Below, piece by piece: positions 22,811 to 34,587 of a stretch of DNA of 64,000 nt. Source of the stretch: Rosa chinensis (Eukaryota; Streptophyta; Magnoliopsida; Rosales; Rosaceae). The position numbers and the translations under genes are program-made. Position 1 is the stretch's first letter. Every line of letters starts with the position of its first letter. The notes under the pieces are model-generated. The model made no database searches. It worked only from the letters and a program-made list of their open reading frames with translations, and had not been told where the DNA came from. Where the stretch lies: assembly GCF_002994745.2 (NCBI RefSeq), contig NC_037091.1, positions 4,085,501 through 4,149,500 of the forward strand. The letters run 5' to 3'.

Positions 22811-23189
22811 TTTTTATCTTTATTTTGTTTAACTGTCGATTGGCTTTCCATTGTAGTTCGAGTTTACTTATTCTCCAAGGTTGTATAAACCCTATATATA
22901 TGTAATGTGGGTTGTTTTTTATGTAATAGAGAGTTTGTGGTTTATGAATATAATTGCGGTATGAGTTTGCTATATTTTATGAATGCGCTCTTCTTTCTTG
23001 TTTATGGTGTACGTTTGTTGAGTGATTGTTGGAGTCCGCTACCTCATCCCAATCACATGTTGCAGTTGTGTTGAATTTGTGTTTATAATCTGACCATTAT
23101 AGGGATTATCAAAAATATCTATTCCAAACTGGGGTTGGGATTCTTCTGCAAACAAACATAAGATCTAAATAACAAACTTGTATTGGTCA
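22811..23189. other. Intergenic DNA, no gene seen
   Basis: This AT-rich stretch lies between the MULE fragment and the LFR fragment. By position it may descend from sequence that separated the kinase-like gene and LFR before duplication, but no similarity is strong enough to assert. Confidence 0.4.
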
Positions 23190-23445
23190 TATCATTGACA
23201 GAGAGAGTAAGGGTGCTGAAAGTAAGAAATTTAGGTGCAAATTTGCCTGTAAATGGGTTCGGAGATGATGAGTACGAGGTGCTGGGGTCAAATGGCACTG
23301 TCCCACATTCGAGGTAAGTACTTGTGTGTGAACTTTTGAATCGCAATAACTTAGCTTGGATGTGATGAGTTTTGAATCTGATTGTACGGAGAAGTTTCAG
23401 TCGCAGCTTAGGATCTGCTGAAAGAAGCATCTATGCTGAGTAATA
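23190..23445 (+). pseudogene. Fragment of LFR exon 3 with flanking intron and start of exon 4
   Basis: The piece corresponds to 32,260-32,551 of the intact LFR gene downstream. Exon 3 reads VRNLGANLPVNGFGDDEYEV and on to GSNGTVPHSR without a stop, then a conserved GT donor. The intron is recognisably the same (TTGGATGTGATGAGTTTTGAATCTGATTG). Exon 4 begins CTTAGGATCTG and similarity fades after ATCTATGCTGAGTAAT. No LFR exons 1, 2 or 5-8 are nearby, so it cannot make LFR protein. Together with the kinase-like remnant to its right, it marks the junction of a tandem duplication. Confidence 0.88.
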
Positions 23446-23561
23446 TCAGAGTTTCGGCCAAAATTCACTCCTTTAACTCATTGATCATATATGTCACTGG
23501 TCCTTCTGCATTATTGGGTACTGATATCTATATTCTCTGTTGAATGTTCGTCTTACATCTG

Positions 23562-24015
23562 AGGATTAATTGGATTACCTTATCACAGTTGCATATCTAA
23601 ACACTAGTTTCTTAGGTATTCAAATCTAGAAGAGAGGCCTGGACTAATGTCAGAGGGACTTTGGAGGCGAGCATCTACTGCCGGTGCCTTCACACATGGA
23701 AAAAAGAGCATTTGGAATAGCAGATGACGTGTGAGTTGATGCGAGTTTGCATCATTTTAGCATTTTAGTTAGCTTCATATTCGTCATACTAACTTTTTAA
23801 TCCCTTCATGCAGACATGAAGCAGGTCTTTTCTTCGCATACTTGGCATTTGCTCCATTTTGTGAAGCAGGCACAATGGATGGCCTTTCGTTGCAAGTAAG
23901 CTACCATGTTACCATATCCTTCTTTTGTTTTTGGATTGTACTTATTTTCCTTACATGATTGGTTGATGTAGGACAACAGAAAATGGATGCTGCATATAGT
24001 CATGTACTGTGATGG

Positions 24016-24062
<47 letters not shown>

Positions 24063-26712
24063 GGACAAAGACATTAGTCAATTAGTACTTGGTTAGAAGA
24101 ACTGTACGTAGGGAAGAAAATATTGGCCCAAATAGATTTACTCATTATAGTTTCTTAGGCCAACACTTCTAAATTTCTGTCTGTAACTCTCAAGTGGCAA
24201 ACTTTTATAGCTGGCAGCCCGACTGTTATTTTTTTCTTCTTCTTTTTAAATTCCCACGAACATTCTCTTCTACAAAAACGCTCATGGTTACAAACTTGGG
24301 CTTCCCAAAATGATAGTTCTTGTCTTACCAAGTTCTTTCATCAGTGAGAGTCATGTTAGTAAGTCTTCTAGAAATATTGTTTATTTTGTGAACTTGCAGA
24401 GGCTTTTGGAGAGCACTTCCCAAATTGATATTGGAGCGACAAGAGAGTAAGATATTTTTGATCTCATATGAAAGTTCTCTGCATGATAGAACTCTCCCTC
24501 TTTTTGCAACAGTTTACTTGGAGAAGCTCCTGCAGCTTTGTTGGCTTCATACATCATTACCTTTGTTTCTGTTGCTAAGGGCTTGTTGCTATGGAATTGA
24601 GTTACTGGAAGTAGTAATCTGTAGTCTGAGGTCTGAATGAAGCTTAGTAACAGTTAATGGTACAAGGACATAGCATAATGTGTCTTGGGCGACCTAAACT
24701 TTATGTAGCAATTATTTTGGTCATCATGTAAATTGCATGACATTTTCCACAGTAATGTTTTAGCCCTATCTCAGTTATTCCACAGTCTTTTGCAGCTATC
24801 ATTTTTAAAATCTTCTGATCAATCCTGATTTTCCATTCTTCTTCATTGATACGTACACAGTTGGACAATATGGATTATTAAATCTTGGTTCATAGCTAAA
24901 TTTGCATATTTTGTGTGAACAATTATCATCTAGAACATTTTCTGCAATATAAGGGATGAGGATAATAGATTGAGATATAATAATTGGGTTGCTAAAGACC
25001 TCTCAAACAGTGTCCTGGTATACTGTGTTTATTTTTCACTTTGTCAAGAACATAAAATTGTGGTCCTGTTTTGGCTTTGTATTGCTTTCGTTTGGTTGCT
25101 TATTGTTTCCCGGCTACCCGGTTTTGGCAGAAACTGTTTAACAGATGACAGGCTATTAGATGCTGTGAAATTTCTGGATCTTGGAGATGGTGCTGGTTGG
25201 GAGTTACTCCAGGTTCTCTTACATTAACAGCTGATCAATGCTTTTTCAGCAAAATGAGTTAATATGGTCTTTTTTTGTTTGGTGAAAGTTAATATAATCT
25301 AAGCTAGTGTAAATGCATGTCTATTTTAAACACATCTATATTTTTTGGATCCTTTAAAATATGACACATCTGAGTTTCAGTAGTTAGCATGAACAGTATA
25401 ATTAGTTATTGGCATGTCCAAGAAAAGGTTATGGCTACTTCAGAACCCCTTCCAGTGAGACTAACAGAAGCGCCTAAATATTAGAAAAAGATGGCACTTG
25501 GAAAGAATAAGGCTCCCCTTCTAGGCATTTGATAGGTTACAGTGTGACGAATTTTCCCATCCGAGGCAACTTAAAAGGGTTAGCATAAAGATACATTCCC
25601 TCTTTTATTATTCAGAAAGGGATGTTGGCTCCACATGATTTCATTCCACAACAAAATCGGGGTGCTTGACTTAGAAATTGCCTATGTACTATAACTTGTT
25701 TTACTTGCACATTCCGCCTTCTCTCTCTGGTTCCAAGATGTACACTAAGCACTGTTGGTGAGTCCTGCATTACCTGATAAAAACGTAACAGGATGGACCC
25801 ATGGATGTGGTTTTTCTTCCCTACTTTAATATTTTCTAATAATCTGGTCTCAGGAAATCTGCCTAAAATTTTTTAGGATTCTTCGACGTATGACATGTTT
25901 ATATTAGAATTGCAGTAGTTAATTAGTTGAGTCATGAACAGACCCAATAATTGTTAGCTTGTCTGAGAGGTTATTGCTATTCTAGAACCTTTTGATTGAG
26001 ATTAATAGAAGCTCCAAGATGTAGAAGAAGTTGTTACTTGGAAGCAATGAGGCTTAGTTGGATCTGTTTACTTTGATAGGTTAGAATGTCTGTTTAAGTA
26101 TGATATATCTTCGAATCCAAAGAAGTTTGAAGTCATATATGTTGCTCCACACTATTCCAATATGAACAAATTTTCTGGTGTAGGAGGAGCAAAGTTACTC
26201 AGATATTGCCTGTGTAGTGTAGTTGTTTCTGCATGTACTCACACATTTTTCTCTCTGGTTCCAAGATGTACACCATAGCATTATTGGTCTGGCTTGTACA
26301 TAAATATAGTATGTGCTTCTTCTTGCCTACTTAAATACTTGCCAATAGGATGAGCTGCCAATGTCCAAGGATTTTGCCTAATTTTCTGTTTCTCTGCATT
26401 GATCCACAAGCTCAACAATGAGCTACCAACTTGTGTTTTCTTAAATGATCAGCTGCTATTTCATTAGTTTTGCATTGTCGCATGCACGTCCCTGTCGCTT
26501 GCATATTGTTCTAAACAATGTTTCACACAAGCTAAATCCTGACTCCGGAAACGGCCGATGGCACACTGTACTCAATCATCGATTCATGAAGGTGGGTGTT
26601 CTTTGAGATTTTGGACCACAGAATGATCTACTGTGCATGTTGTAAGAGTAGATATGGATCATCTAGTGAACTATGTATAGGTGATATTTCTTTGCAATAA
26701 GAGTACATGTAA
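23562..26712 (+). pseudogene. Partial duplicate of the kinase-like gene, exons 8-12
   Basis: Similarity to 19,497-21,915 begins in intron 7 and runs past the stop codon. The exon 8 copy (about 23,617-23,730) has lost two bases (CACACATGG for CACACCTATGG), which breaks the frame. The exon 9 copy (about 23,815-23,896) reads AGLFFAYLAFAPFCEAGTMD. The exon 10 copy (about 24,401-24,447) and exon 11 copy (about 25,131-25,213, NCLTDDRLLDAVKFLDLGDG) are intact in frame. The exon 12 copy (about 26,530-26,606) has small deletions. Exons 1-7 and the promoter are missing. Introns are conserved but carry extra repeats, including duplicated text at 25,730-26,300. It is a pseudogene produced by genomic duplication, not retroposition, because the introns are present. 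Confidence 0.92.
24019..24062. repeat. (AT)n microsatellite
   Basis: A run of alternating A and T, broken by one G, lies in the intron between duplicated exons 9 and 10 of the kinase-like remnant. The corresponding intron of the intact gene has only a short TATATATAG there, so the expansion is specific to this copy. Confidence 0.95.
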
Positions 26713-27306
26713 TATTAATTTAGACAATAAAATTTTCAAAAACCCACAACGCCGGCCCACAATAGACTAGTTGTTATATATGAGTTTATTTGATAAAAAA
26801 AAATCTTTCAACTTCTATGCACGTTGTGATACCAGGCAGATCTCGAGAGACCTTATCAACTGTGGAAGGAAAAAGGGCATTTCAGGTTACCCCTATTTGA
26901 ATTTTAATTTTAATCCCAACTAGAATCAAAGGCAAACATAAAAGGACGGAAAAGAAACAACCATCCTATACAACATGAATTTCAGTCATGAACAAACTAA
27001 TTGTTGAAAAGTGATTATGTCTTAGCACTGTATTAGATTCTCCCATATTTCCAGAGGTTTGCCACAATCAACAGTCAAATTTTAGTACATGGTTTCTTTT
27101 TAGTTTTGTATTTTCATTTTTTATGGTATTACCTAATTATGCAATGTTTGTTTTCCATTCAGGTCAAGCTGAAGAGATATTAGCTGATGGAGGGACTTGA
27201 TCTACTTCATATTTTGTTGTAAAACAGACTTAATCTTTAGTTAATATAATGATCATGTCAACTATATTTTCTATGCTTTTAAATTTAGTCCTTAAATAAC
27301 ATTGTG
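26713..27306. other. Intergenic DNA, no gene seen
   Basis: AT-rich sequence between the kinase-like remnant and the Harbinger-like element. No open frame above about 40 codons looks coding and no repeat with a visible partner was found. Confidence 0.45.
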
Positions 27307-27309
27307 TTA

Positions 27310-28527
27310 GAGCAAGTCCACCGGTTTACTCTTGACCGGGCATAGTCAAGAAAAACCTGACTACATGACCTTGAGATGGATTTTGCTCCTTCCACCGGTG
27401 GTTTTTTGCCCGGGCAAAACCAACCCTTTCTTGACTACAGCCAAGAAAATAGTCATCCCCATGACTATTTCCATGACCGGCCAAACCCAGATGCCAGCTA
27501 GGCCAGGCCATATCGTGGCTGACGTGAGGAGGAGCTCAGCAATGGTCGACGCGCCAAATGGAGGGAGTGGAGGACTGGGCATCGACGTGTGGCGCCGCAA
27601 AGGCAGCTCTGACGCCACAGAGCTGCCGGAAGATTTGCTCCGCCTGGGCTTTTTCGATCTCGGCCTGGGGGAAGATTCTGGGCGGTTTGACGCCACAGAC
27701 CCGCAGGACGAAGGACAATGATCGGATTCGGTCTGATTTGCTCCGAGATCATCACTTCTTGATTCTAGGACGAGAACCAACATCAAAACAAGCCCAGACA
27801 TTCCAGAATCGCCGCAGTGCAAGGTAACTCCGACGAAGCCGACGGTACCCAGAATCGAAAAGCATTAAAAATCGATCAATTCCAACAAGTAAGTATACCC
27901 AGATTAGAGCTCGACGAGAGGATTATGTTTCATACCTTAGGTGACCCAAACGATGGCCGGAGTCGTAGGAAAAGTCAGAAATTGCCGGAAAAGCTTCAAG
28001 CTTCCGAGCTCGAATCTCTCTCCACGGTCCGTGCATGGACGATCCGTGGCCAGAGGTGCGCCGGCGTCGTCAAGAAGAAGCGAATGCCAGTGGTCCGCCG
28101 CCGTGATATGGCCGGAATCGAAAGTTCCGGTTGGGTCTTCCATACGGGTCGCCAGTTCTCTCTCTCGGGTCGAGGGCGCTCGATGCTTCTGGAACGATCT
28201 TGGTCGTTGAACTGTGCGGAGGGATATTTATCCCCAAAACTCAGTTTAATCCGAGGGCTGAGATTAAACGGTGAGAATTTGAATGGCCCAGATCGCTCCA
28301 AATTAATAAACAGTAAAAAAATGAACACTAAAATTAAAAGTAAAATATTCGATGAATAGTGGAATATAAACAGTTAAAGTAGATGAATAGTCAAAAGTGA
28401 ACAGTCTTGACCGGTCAAGAAAAAAAATCGGTGCAAACCCATGTCCAGTGGCAGTGAATAGTAACTTGACTGGTCGAATTCTTGACTTCTCGACTTTGCC
28501 TTTTCTTGACTACGGGTGCACTTGCTC
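27310..28527. mobile_element. Non-autonomous PIF/Harbinger-like transposon, GC-rich interior
   Basis: The terminal inverted repeats are GAGCAAGTCCACCGG on the left and, as reverse complement, GAGCAAGTGCACCCG on the right (13 of 15 matching). They are flanked by the 3-bp target duplication TTA (27307-27309 and 28528-28530), as PIF/Harbinger elements make. Subterminal regions repeat CTTGACCGG and GTCAAGAAAA in both orientations. The interior from about 27,480 to 28,260 is much more GC-rich than anything near it and is open in several frames. None of these frames resembles a Harbinger transposase or any protein I know. Total length is 1,218 bp. Superfamily assignment rests on the TIR and TTA duplication only. 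Confidence 0.75.
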
Positions 28528-28530
28528 TTA

Positions 28531-29573
28531 GCTCCAAAACCCACGGCAAAGTGTGGGCACAATTTCTGGTGAAAACTAAACCCCGGAACTCTAACGGTAC
28601 GTACGTTGATTAGCTTTGCGATACGGACAGACCACAAAAGAACTATAGTAATCAATGATTGACAATTTATACTCGAGCATTTGCCATATGGCTTTCAATC
28701 GCTGATCAAATTACTAGGAATAGAGAAGGAGAGGAGAGGGTGGGATTCTGTTAAGTCGATAATACTTAGTACATACACGATTTGATCACTTGTCAGGAGC
28801 AGTCATGAGTTCCAATAGTGCAATGTGCCACAGCCAAAAAAAAACGTTCTTAAGTACTATAGGGAGCTATATCATTAGATACAAACTAGTCTATATATCT
28901 TAGATGCGTTTTGATTCTTGGTTTCGAAATTACTTCAGTATGAAAATTGATTATTTGATTTCGCTTGATGGATAACTCTTGTCTGTTTATGTTTTATGAT
29001 GTACACATAAAATATTATGAGCATGTAAGTGGGGCTAGAAATAGATATTTTAATCTCCTGAATGGTTAATAATGCTTGTTTCATAGGTAACAAAGTCTGT
29101 AGGACAATAGACCAAATCAAATAATGAGAGTTGCATGCTAGGTAGGCGTTCCACACTAGTATTTGATTCTTGTTTTGATCAAACTTACACATGTGATTTA
29201 TGCTTAGAATAAATTGTTGATAGGATAGTGTTATATACATTCATTGTTTGTTTTAAAGGCTTAGTAATGGTGTCTTCATCTTGCTTAAGTAATCTAGAGA
29301 AGTAATAAGAACTTATGCGTGCGTTCATGGTTTTTTTTTTTATTGAAACCTTTTTCATAAACTTAGTAATCGAAACTAGGATAATAAACTAGAGCATGTT
29401 TGGTGGTGAACTTCCGAGTCTCTAACCTTTCTCCATCTGATTTTCAAAATCCTATTAAAAATCTGTTTTCTTTATTTTTCATTTCTTCTAGCCCCTTCTC
29501 TATCTCACCATCTTTCTCTTTTTTACATTTTTCTTTAGTTTTAGAAATAGATTGTTTTGTGTGATTAACTTGT
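28531..29573. other. Intergenic DNA, no gene seen
   Basis: AT-rich sequence with poly(T) runs and several short open frames without recognisable content. Nothing supports a gene. Confidence 0.45.
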
Positions 29574-29922
29574 ATACCCTCAGTCCTTGGCATCAAACGA
29601 TCCTTAGCATTTAACAACTATATTATATTTTGTAAGGTTAAGTTGAACGCTTAATTTTAGAGTATCATGGACACAAGCCTCAAGCAGCAACTATAAAATT
29701 TAAAAAATTAAACAATTATTATTTTTTTTTTTTGGAGAAGATTTTAAAGAATTACCTAGTTGATAATTTGACATACCCTCAGTCCTTGGCATCGAACGAT
29801 CCTTAGCATTTAAAAACTATATTATATTTTATAAGGTTAAGTTGAATGCTTAATTTTAGAGTATCATGGACACAAGCCTCAAGCTGCAACTATAAAATTT
29901 TAAAAATTAAACAATTATTATG
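29574..29922. repeat. Direct repeat of about 150 bp, period 199 bp
   Basis: Copies begin ATACCCTCAGTCCTTGGCAT at 29574 and 29773 and run through TTAGAGTATCATGGACACAA to a shared AAACAATTATTAT end. They are almost identical. A T-rich spacer of about 50 bp separates them. The high similarity indicates a recent duplication. No coding content is visible. Confidence 0.9.
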
Positions 29923-31605
29923 ATCATGGCTCTGTCTACACAAGTTTTGGTTTTGAGAATGGGCTCTGGCATGGTTTGCAAGTGCACGTGGGGTAAGGAG
30001 AGCAGTGGAGATTGGTTCAAATTAAATAAAACAACTATTTAGTCTTCATCTAAAACTAATATACTCGGTTTCATTTTTTATTTTCCATTCGAATAGGGTT
30101 AAGGGATCGAGTCGGAGGCTGATCCATATCTTACTTTGTCAATCTTGTTCGATAAAGAAAAGAATGCAGAGCTGGTATGGAAAGATCCTTTCTTGTCACC
30201 ATCTTAATATCTATAGGGAACCACATTTGGTGGAGGGATCGACAGGATGAAATGCAACGCCCCCCAGCTCTATTAGTATCTCCTATCTTCACCTTCATTC
30301 GAAACTTGTCATTGAAATGACCTTCCACAACACCATTAAACACTTGACCTACCTCAACTTTGCTTGAAACCATACTGGATCTGTTTGTTTTTCTTCAAAC
30401 TGTCAGGTTCAAGCGTTTGTATGAAAGGCTTGGATAGGCAAGTGGTAGATTCTTCATATTGATCAAAATGTTGGGTCATTAATCATGTGTCCAAATATTT
30501 AGACATAAATGTGCATTCACAATCATTAGATCTAAAATAGGGTTTTGATTTTGTCAGAATTTAGATGACATATTAACGTGTACAAGTGCTAAAAGTTTGT
30601 TGTACTCACTCACGTAATATTTATGATTTGAGTGATGACAAAATTGTTCGTTATAGTTAAACTTCGTTATAAAGTTGTTATGTTTATTGTTTTCATATAT
30701 ATGTATTTTGCGTTATAATTGATCATCTGTCCAAATATTTGGTTACATAACTGTGCATCGACAATAATTAAGTCTAAAAGTAAGATCTTGATTTTGATGT
30801 CGGAATCTAAATGACATTAATTAGATTACGACAAAGTTCTTAGTCTGGTTTCCTGTAAACTCTGAGTTTACTAGAATTATTTTGTTTGATATATGAAAGA
30901 AAAAGTAAAAAAAAAAAAAACAAGTATTTCCTTGCATTTGTTTTAGCCAGCTTGCACCTCTAAGCTATGTGAAGTGAAGCTGTGCTATCAAAATTTATTA
31001 GTTAAGCCTAGTTTTTTTAGAACATAATATTCATACACCCCGTCATTAACACCGTTAACTCAAGTGTCACGTGGCTCTCTTTTGTGACTTTTTTTTTTTT
31101 GAGGTTGGAAATCACACTCTCAAACTCTCACTTTCTTTGTGTAACTCAAAATTAAAAGATAGAAGAGTATAGAATCTATCAGAAACACCGAGTCTGGATT
31201 TGATTCATGAATCTCAAGGGATGAATTGACCGCCATTAGCATAAAGTATCTCTACTAATTGGCCATAGTCGGTCGATTCAGCCTCTAAAATTAGCAAATC
31301 AAATCCAAATATGGTGTTTCTTATAGATTATATACTATTCTTTTACCTTTCAGTTTTGAGTTAAAGAGAGAACTAGAGCAATTGAGAGTGATTTTCAACT
31401 TCAAAATTACTGAAATAACAAATAAGGGTCGTGAAAAACATAAACAGGCAAAATACCCACACACAAAAACATCCGGGTTCATCTTCCCAACCCGACCCGT
31501 TATGGTCCGGATCCGGATCAAAAAATTACTTACTTGCCCTAAAATAAGGTCCCAAAAATCAAAATTAGAGACCCAAAAAGTCACAGAAGAAGAAGAAGAG
31601 AGAAT
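29923..31605. other. Upstream region of LFR, with a diverged duplicated segment
   Basis: No gene is seen. A block near 30,488-30,580 (TGTCCAAATATTTAGACATA) recurs in diverged form near 30,728-30,820 (TGTCCAAATATTTGGTTACA). The last 150-200 bases before 31606, with GA-rich sequence AGAAGAAGAAGAGAGAATATG, are the likely LFR leader. No clear TATA box was found. Confidence 0.45.
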
Positions 31606-34587
31606 ATGCAGAAGAGGGAGCTAAACAAGTCCGGTGGATCTTCCGGCGGAGCCTCCGCACCGCCGGCGAAGCGAGGCCGTCCATTCGGCAGCGGCCACGG
31701 TAGTGCCGCAGCGGCCGCTGCCGCCGCCGCTGCCGCCGCAGCAGCCGATAACACCGCAGCTCCGTCGACTCTCCTCGGTCCTTCTCTCCTCGTTCACAAT
31801 GCCTTCACCGGTCAGTATCTCAAATCCTCAGTCCTCTAATTCTTTCAAAGTTTTTCACCTTTATCAGAAATTTGTACTCAATTTTGAAATCTCGGTATGC
31901 AAAATTGTCAAATTCAAAGTGAATCGATTGTGAAAGATGTGAAATTTTGGGTTGAATTTTGAGTTCATGTAGTTAAGAATGTAATTTTACAGCGGAAAAC
32001 AATAAGAGGATAGTTCATGCTCTTCAGAGCGGACTGAAGAGTGAGCTGACATGGGCGTTGAATACTCTCACAATACTCTCTTTCAAAGAAAAAGATGATT
32101 TTCGCAAGGATAGCAATAATGCTCTCACGAGGATTTCCGGCTTGCTTGATGCTCTCCTCACTGTTGTATGTCTTGCACTCCTTGGAATTTTTATCATTGC
32201 ACTATCTTTTTTTTTTCGGGTTGTATGTATTGAATGTGTGTTGGTATGGATAACAGATTGATGATTGGCGCGATATAGCGCTTCCTAAGGAACATGTAAG
32301 GGCGCCAAGAGTGAGGAATTTAGGTGCGAATTTGGTTGTAAGTGGGTTCGGGCATGAGTACGAGGTGTTGGGGTCTAATAGCACTGTTCCGCATCCCAGG
32401 TAAATACGTACAAGATTATAGTTTTCCTTGTGTGTGAACTTTTGAATGTTGAGAACATGGCTTGGATGTGATGAGTTTTGAATCTGATTGTGGAGAGATG
32501 TTTTGGTTGCAGCTTAGGATCTGGTTCCGGAGAAGCATCTATGCTGAGTAATGTGAGCAATCTTCGTTCTTCGGAGTGGTGGCTTGATGAAGATGGTCTA
32601 TTTAATCTTGATGATGAAGGTAGAGCGGAAAGACAGCAATGTGCTGTTGCGGCTTCTAATATCATCCGCAACTTCTCTTTCATGCAAGACAATGAGAATA
32701 TTATGGCTGTCCATCGCCATTGTCTGGAAACAGTCTTTCAGTGCATAGAAGATTACATCACAGGTTAGAAGTGCTGTTTTTAATGTATTGAGTGCATTCC
32801 TTCTTTACTATACACTTTCTTGTCTCATCTTTAAAATTCTGTTGTCGATAGAAATAGCTAGGGTCAATCACATTCTACACCCTAATAGTTTGGGTGGTAT
32901 TTCACTTTGGTGCCAGACCCCAATATTTGAAAGACTTGCCACTTCCCTTGTGTTAGATTGGCTGGTAAGTCAACTGTCCCAAGTTATAGCTGATGTGGAT
33001 GCCTATTTGAAGCCGTGTGGTCAAATGAAAAGGATAATCTAAATGTAACAGCTTTCTGTTTTTAATGTGAAAAAATGTTAGTGAAGACCCTTAGCGGCAA
33101 GAGCGTGAAAGGTCGAAAACTGGGATACCATTAATAATATCTCCACGCATCTCCATAATGGTGGAGTAGATCTTTGTTTTTTCTTAGATATTTGTCTTTT
33201 TATATGACAGAATCTCTTCAGTCTTAAAAGTTTTCATTTGTCTGAAGCCATCATTAGTTTCTGAGAGTTTATATGTTTAGATGATTTTTTTTAGACTTCC
33301 ATTATTTCAATTTGTAACACTTGTAGGTAGTTTTATTTAGTTTATAGTTTTTTTTCCCCACATGTCTCCAATGTGGCATTCACATCAGCAATTATGTGTG
33401 ATTCATATGTGACACATACGACAAACAGTAGACCTAACAGTCGAGCTCACCAAGGGAGAAAATTGCAGAATGATTTTTTATGTTATTATGAACTTTTAGT
33501 TAGAAGATCTTCTTCCTGTCTACTTTCCAGTTCCCCACATAGTTGGGCGTCATACATGTCCTTCCTTTCAAAAGAAAGCTAGAGTAACCTCCCACTGATC
33601 AGGACTAAAAAAATAAAAACTTCCGGCAGTGCAATGATGTGATAATTCACTAACAGAATGACTTCAATGTTCTGCATGTTAACAGAAGATGAAGAACTTG
33701 TGACAAATGCTCTCGAAACAATTGTAAATTTGTCTCCGATGCTGGATCTTCAAATTTTTGGTTCATCAAAGGCATCCTACATCAAGATGACGTGAGAAAT
33801 TTGATCTACTATTTCTTTTCTTTTTCTTTATCTTAAGCTCCCTTGTTTCCTCCTGGTTGACAAGTTAAATTTTCTATCAAACAGAGCAAAACGTGCAGTT
33901 CAAGCCATTGTGGGTGTGCTGGAGTCTCCGGTCAAAGCTTGGCATTGCGCTGCAGCTGAGTTACTTGGGCGTTTGGTCATAAATCCTGATAATGAACCTT
34001 TTCTTCTTCCCTTCATTCCGCAGGTTAATTTTCAATAATCACCTTGTTGTATATATGTTTATATATTATGCATAGATTATGATGAGGTGTATCAAACTGC
34101 AGATACACAAACGGTTAGTTGATCTTATGAGCTTACCAGCAATAGATGCACAAGCAGCTGCTGTTGGTGCGCTCTATAACTTCTCTGAAGTAAATATGGA
34201 CTGCAGACTGAAACTTGCTAACGAGCGATGGTGAGGGCTCTTCTTAAATCCCTCATTATCATAAGAAAACATAATCCCAAAATGAATTTGTATCTGAAAT
34301 GGCTGTTCTGTTTAAATGTACCAAATTTCAGGGCAATTGATCGACTGCTAAAAGTTATTAAGGGGCCCCATCCTGTTCCCGAAATTTGCAGGAAAGCTGC
34401 TATGATATTAGAAAGCCTCGTGTCCGAACCACAGAACAGAGGATTGCTGCTAGCTTATGAGAATGCATTTGCAGAAGTACTATTCTCAGATGCCAAATAT
34501 TCCGACATCTTTGCCAGGATTTTGTATGAACTGACGTCTAGACCAAACAACAAAATGGCAGCAGCCCGTGGTATTTGGGGCATGTAA
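31606..34587 (+). CDS. LFR: LFR, armadillo-repeat subunit of SWI/SNF chromatin remodelling complexes
   Basis: Eight exons join in frame: 31606-31810, 31993-32165, 32257-32399, 32513-32763, 33686-33791, 33885-34023, 34103-34230, 34332-34587. Total 1,401 nt, 466 residues, about the length of Arabidopsis LFR. The start MQKRELNKSGGSSGGASAPP followed by AKRGRPFGSGHGS is characteristic of LEAF AND FLOWER RELATED. A run of 14 alanines comes next, encoded by mixed GCN codons, so it is not a fresh triplet expansion. The rest is armadillo-type helical repeats, for example AVQAIVGVLESPVKAWHCAA and AQAAAVGALYNFSEVNMDCR, ending MAAARGIWGM. In Arabidopsis LFR is nuclear, works with SWI/SNF ATPases and is needed for leaf and flower development. 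Intron 4 (about 0.9 kb) is the longest. A fragment of exon 3 is duplicated at 23.2-23.4 kb. Confidence 0.93.

Noticed and set aside
27332..28359. Open frames of 85-180 codons on both strands at 27.3-28.4 kb as genes
   Set aside because: They overlap each other in up to several frames, match no family I know, and lie wholly inside a TIR-bounded transposon. GC-rich composition explains their openness.
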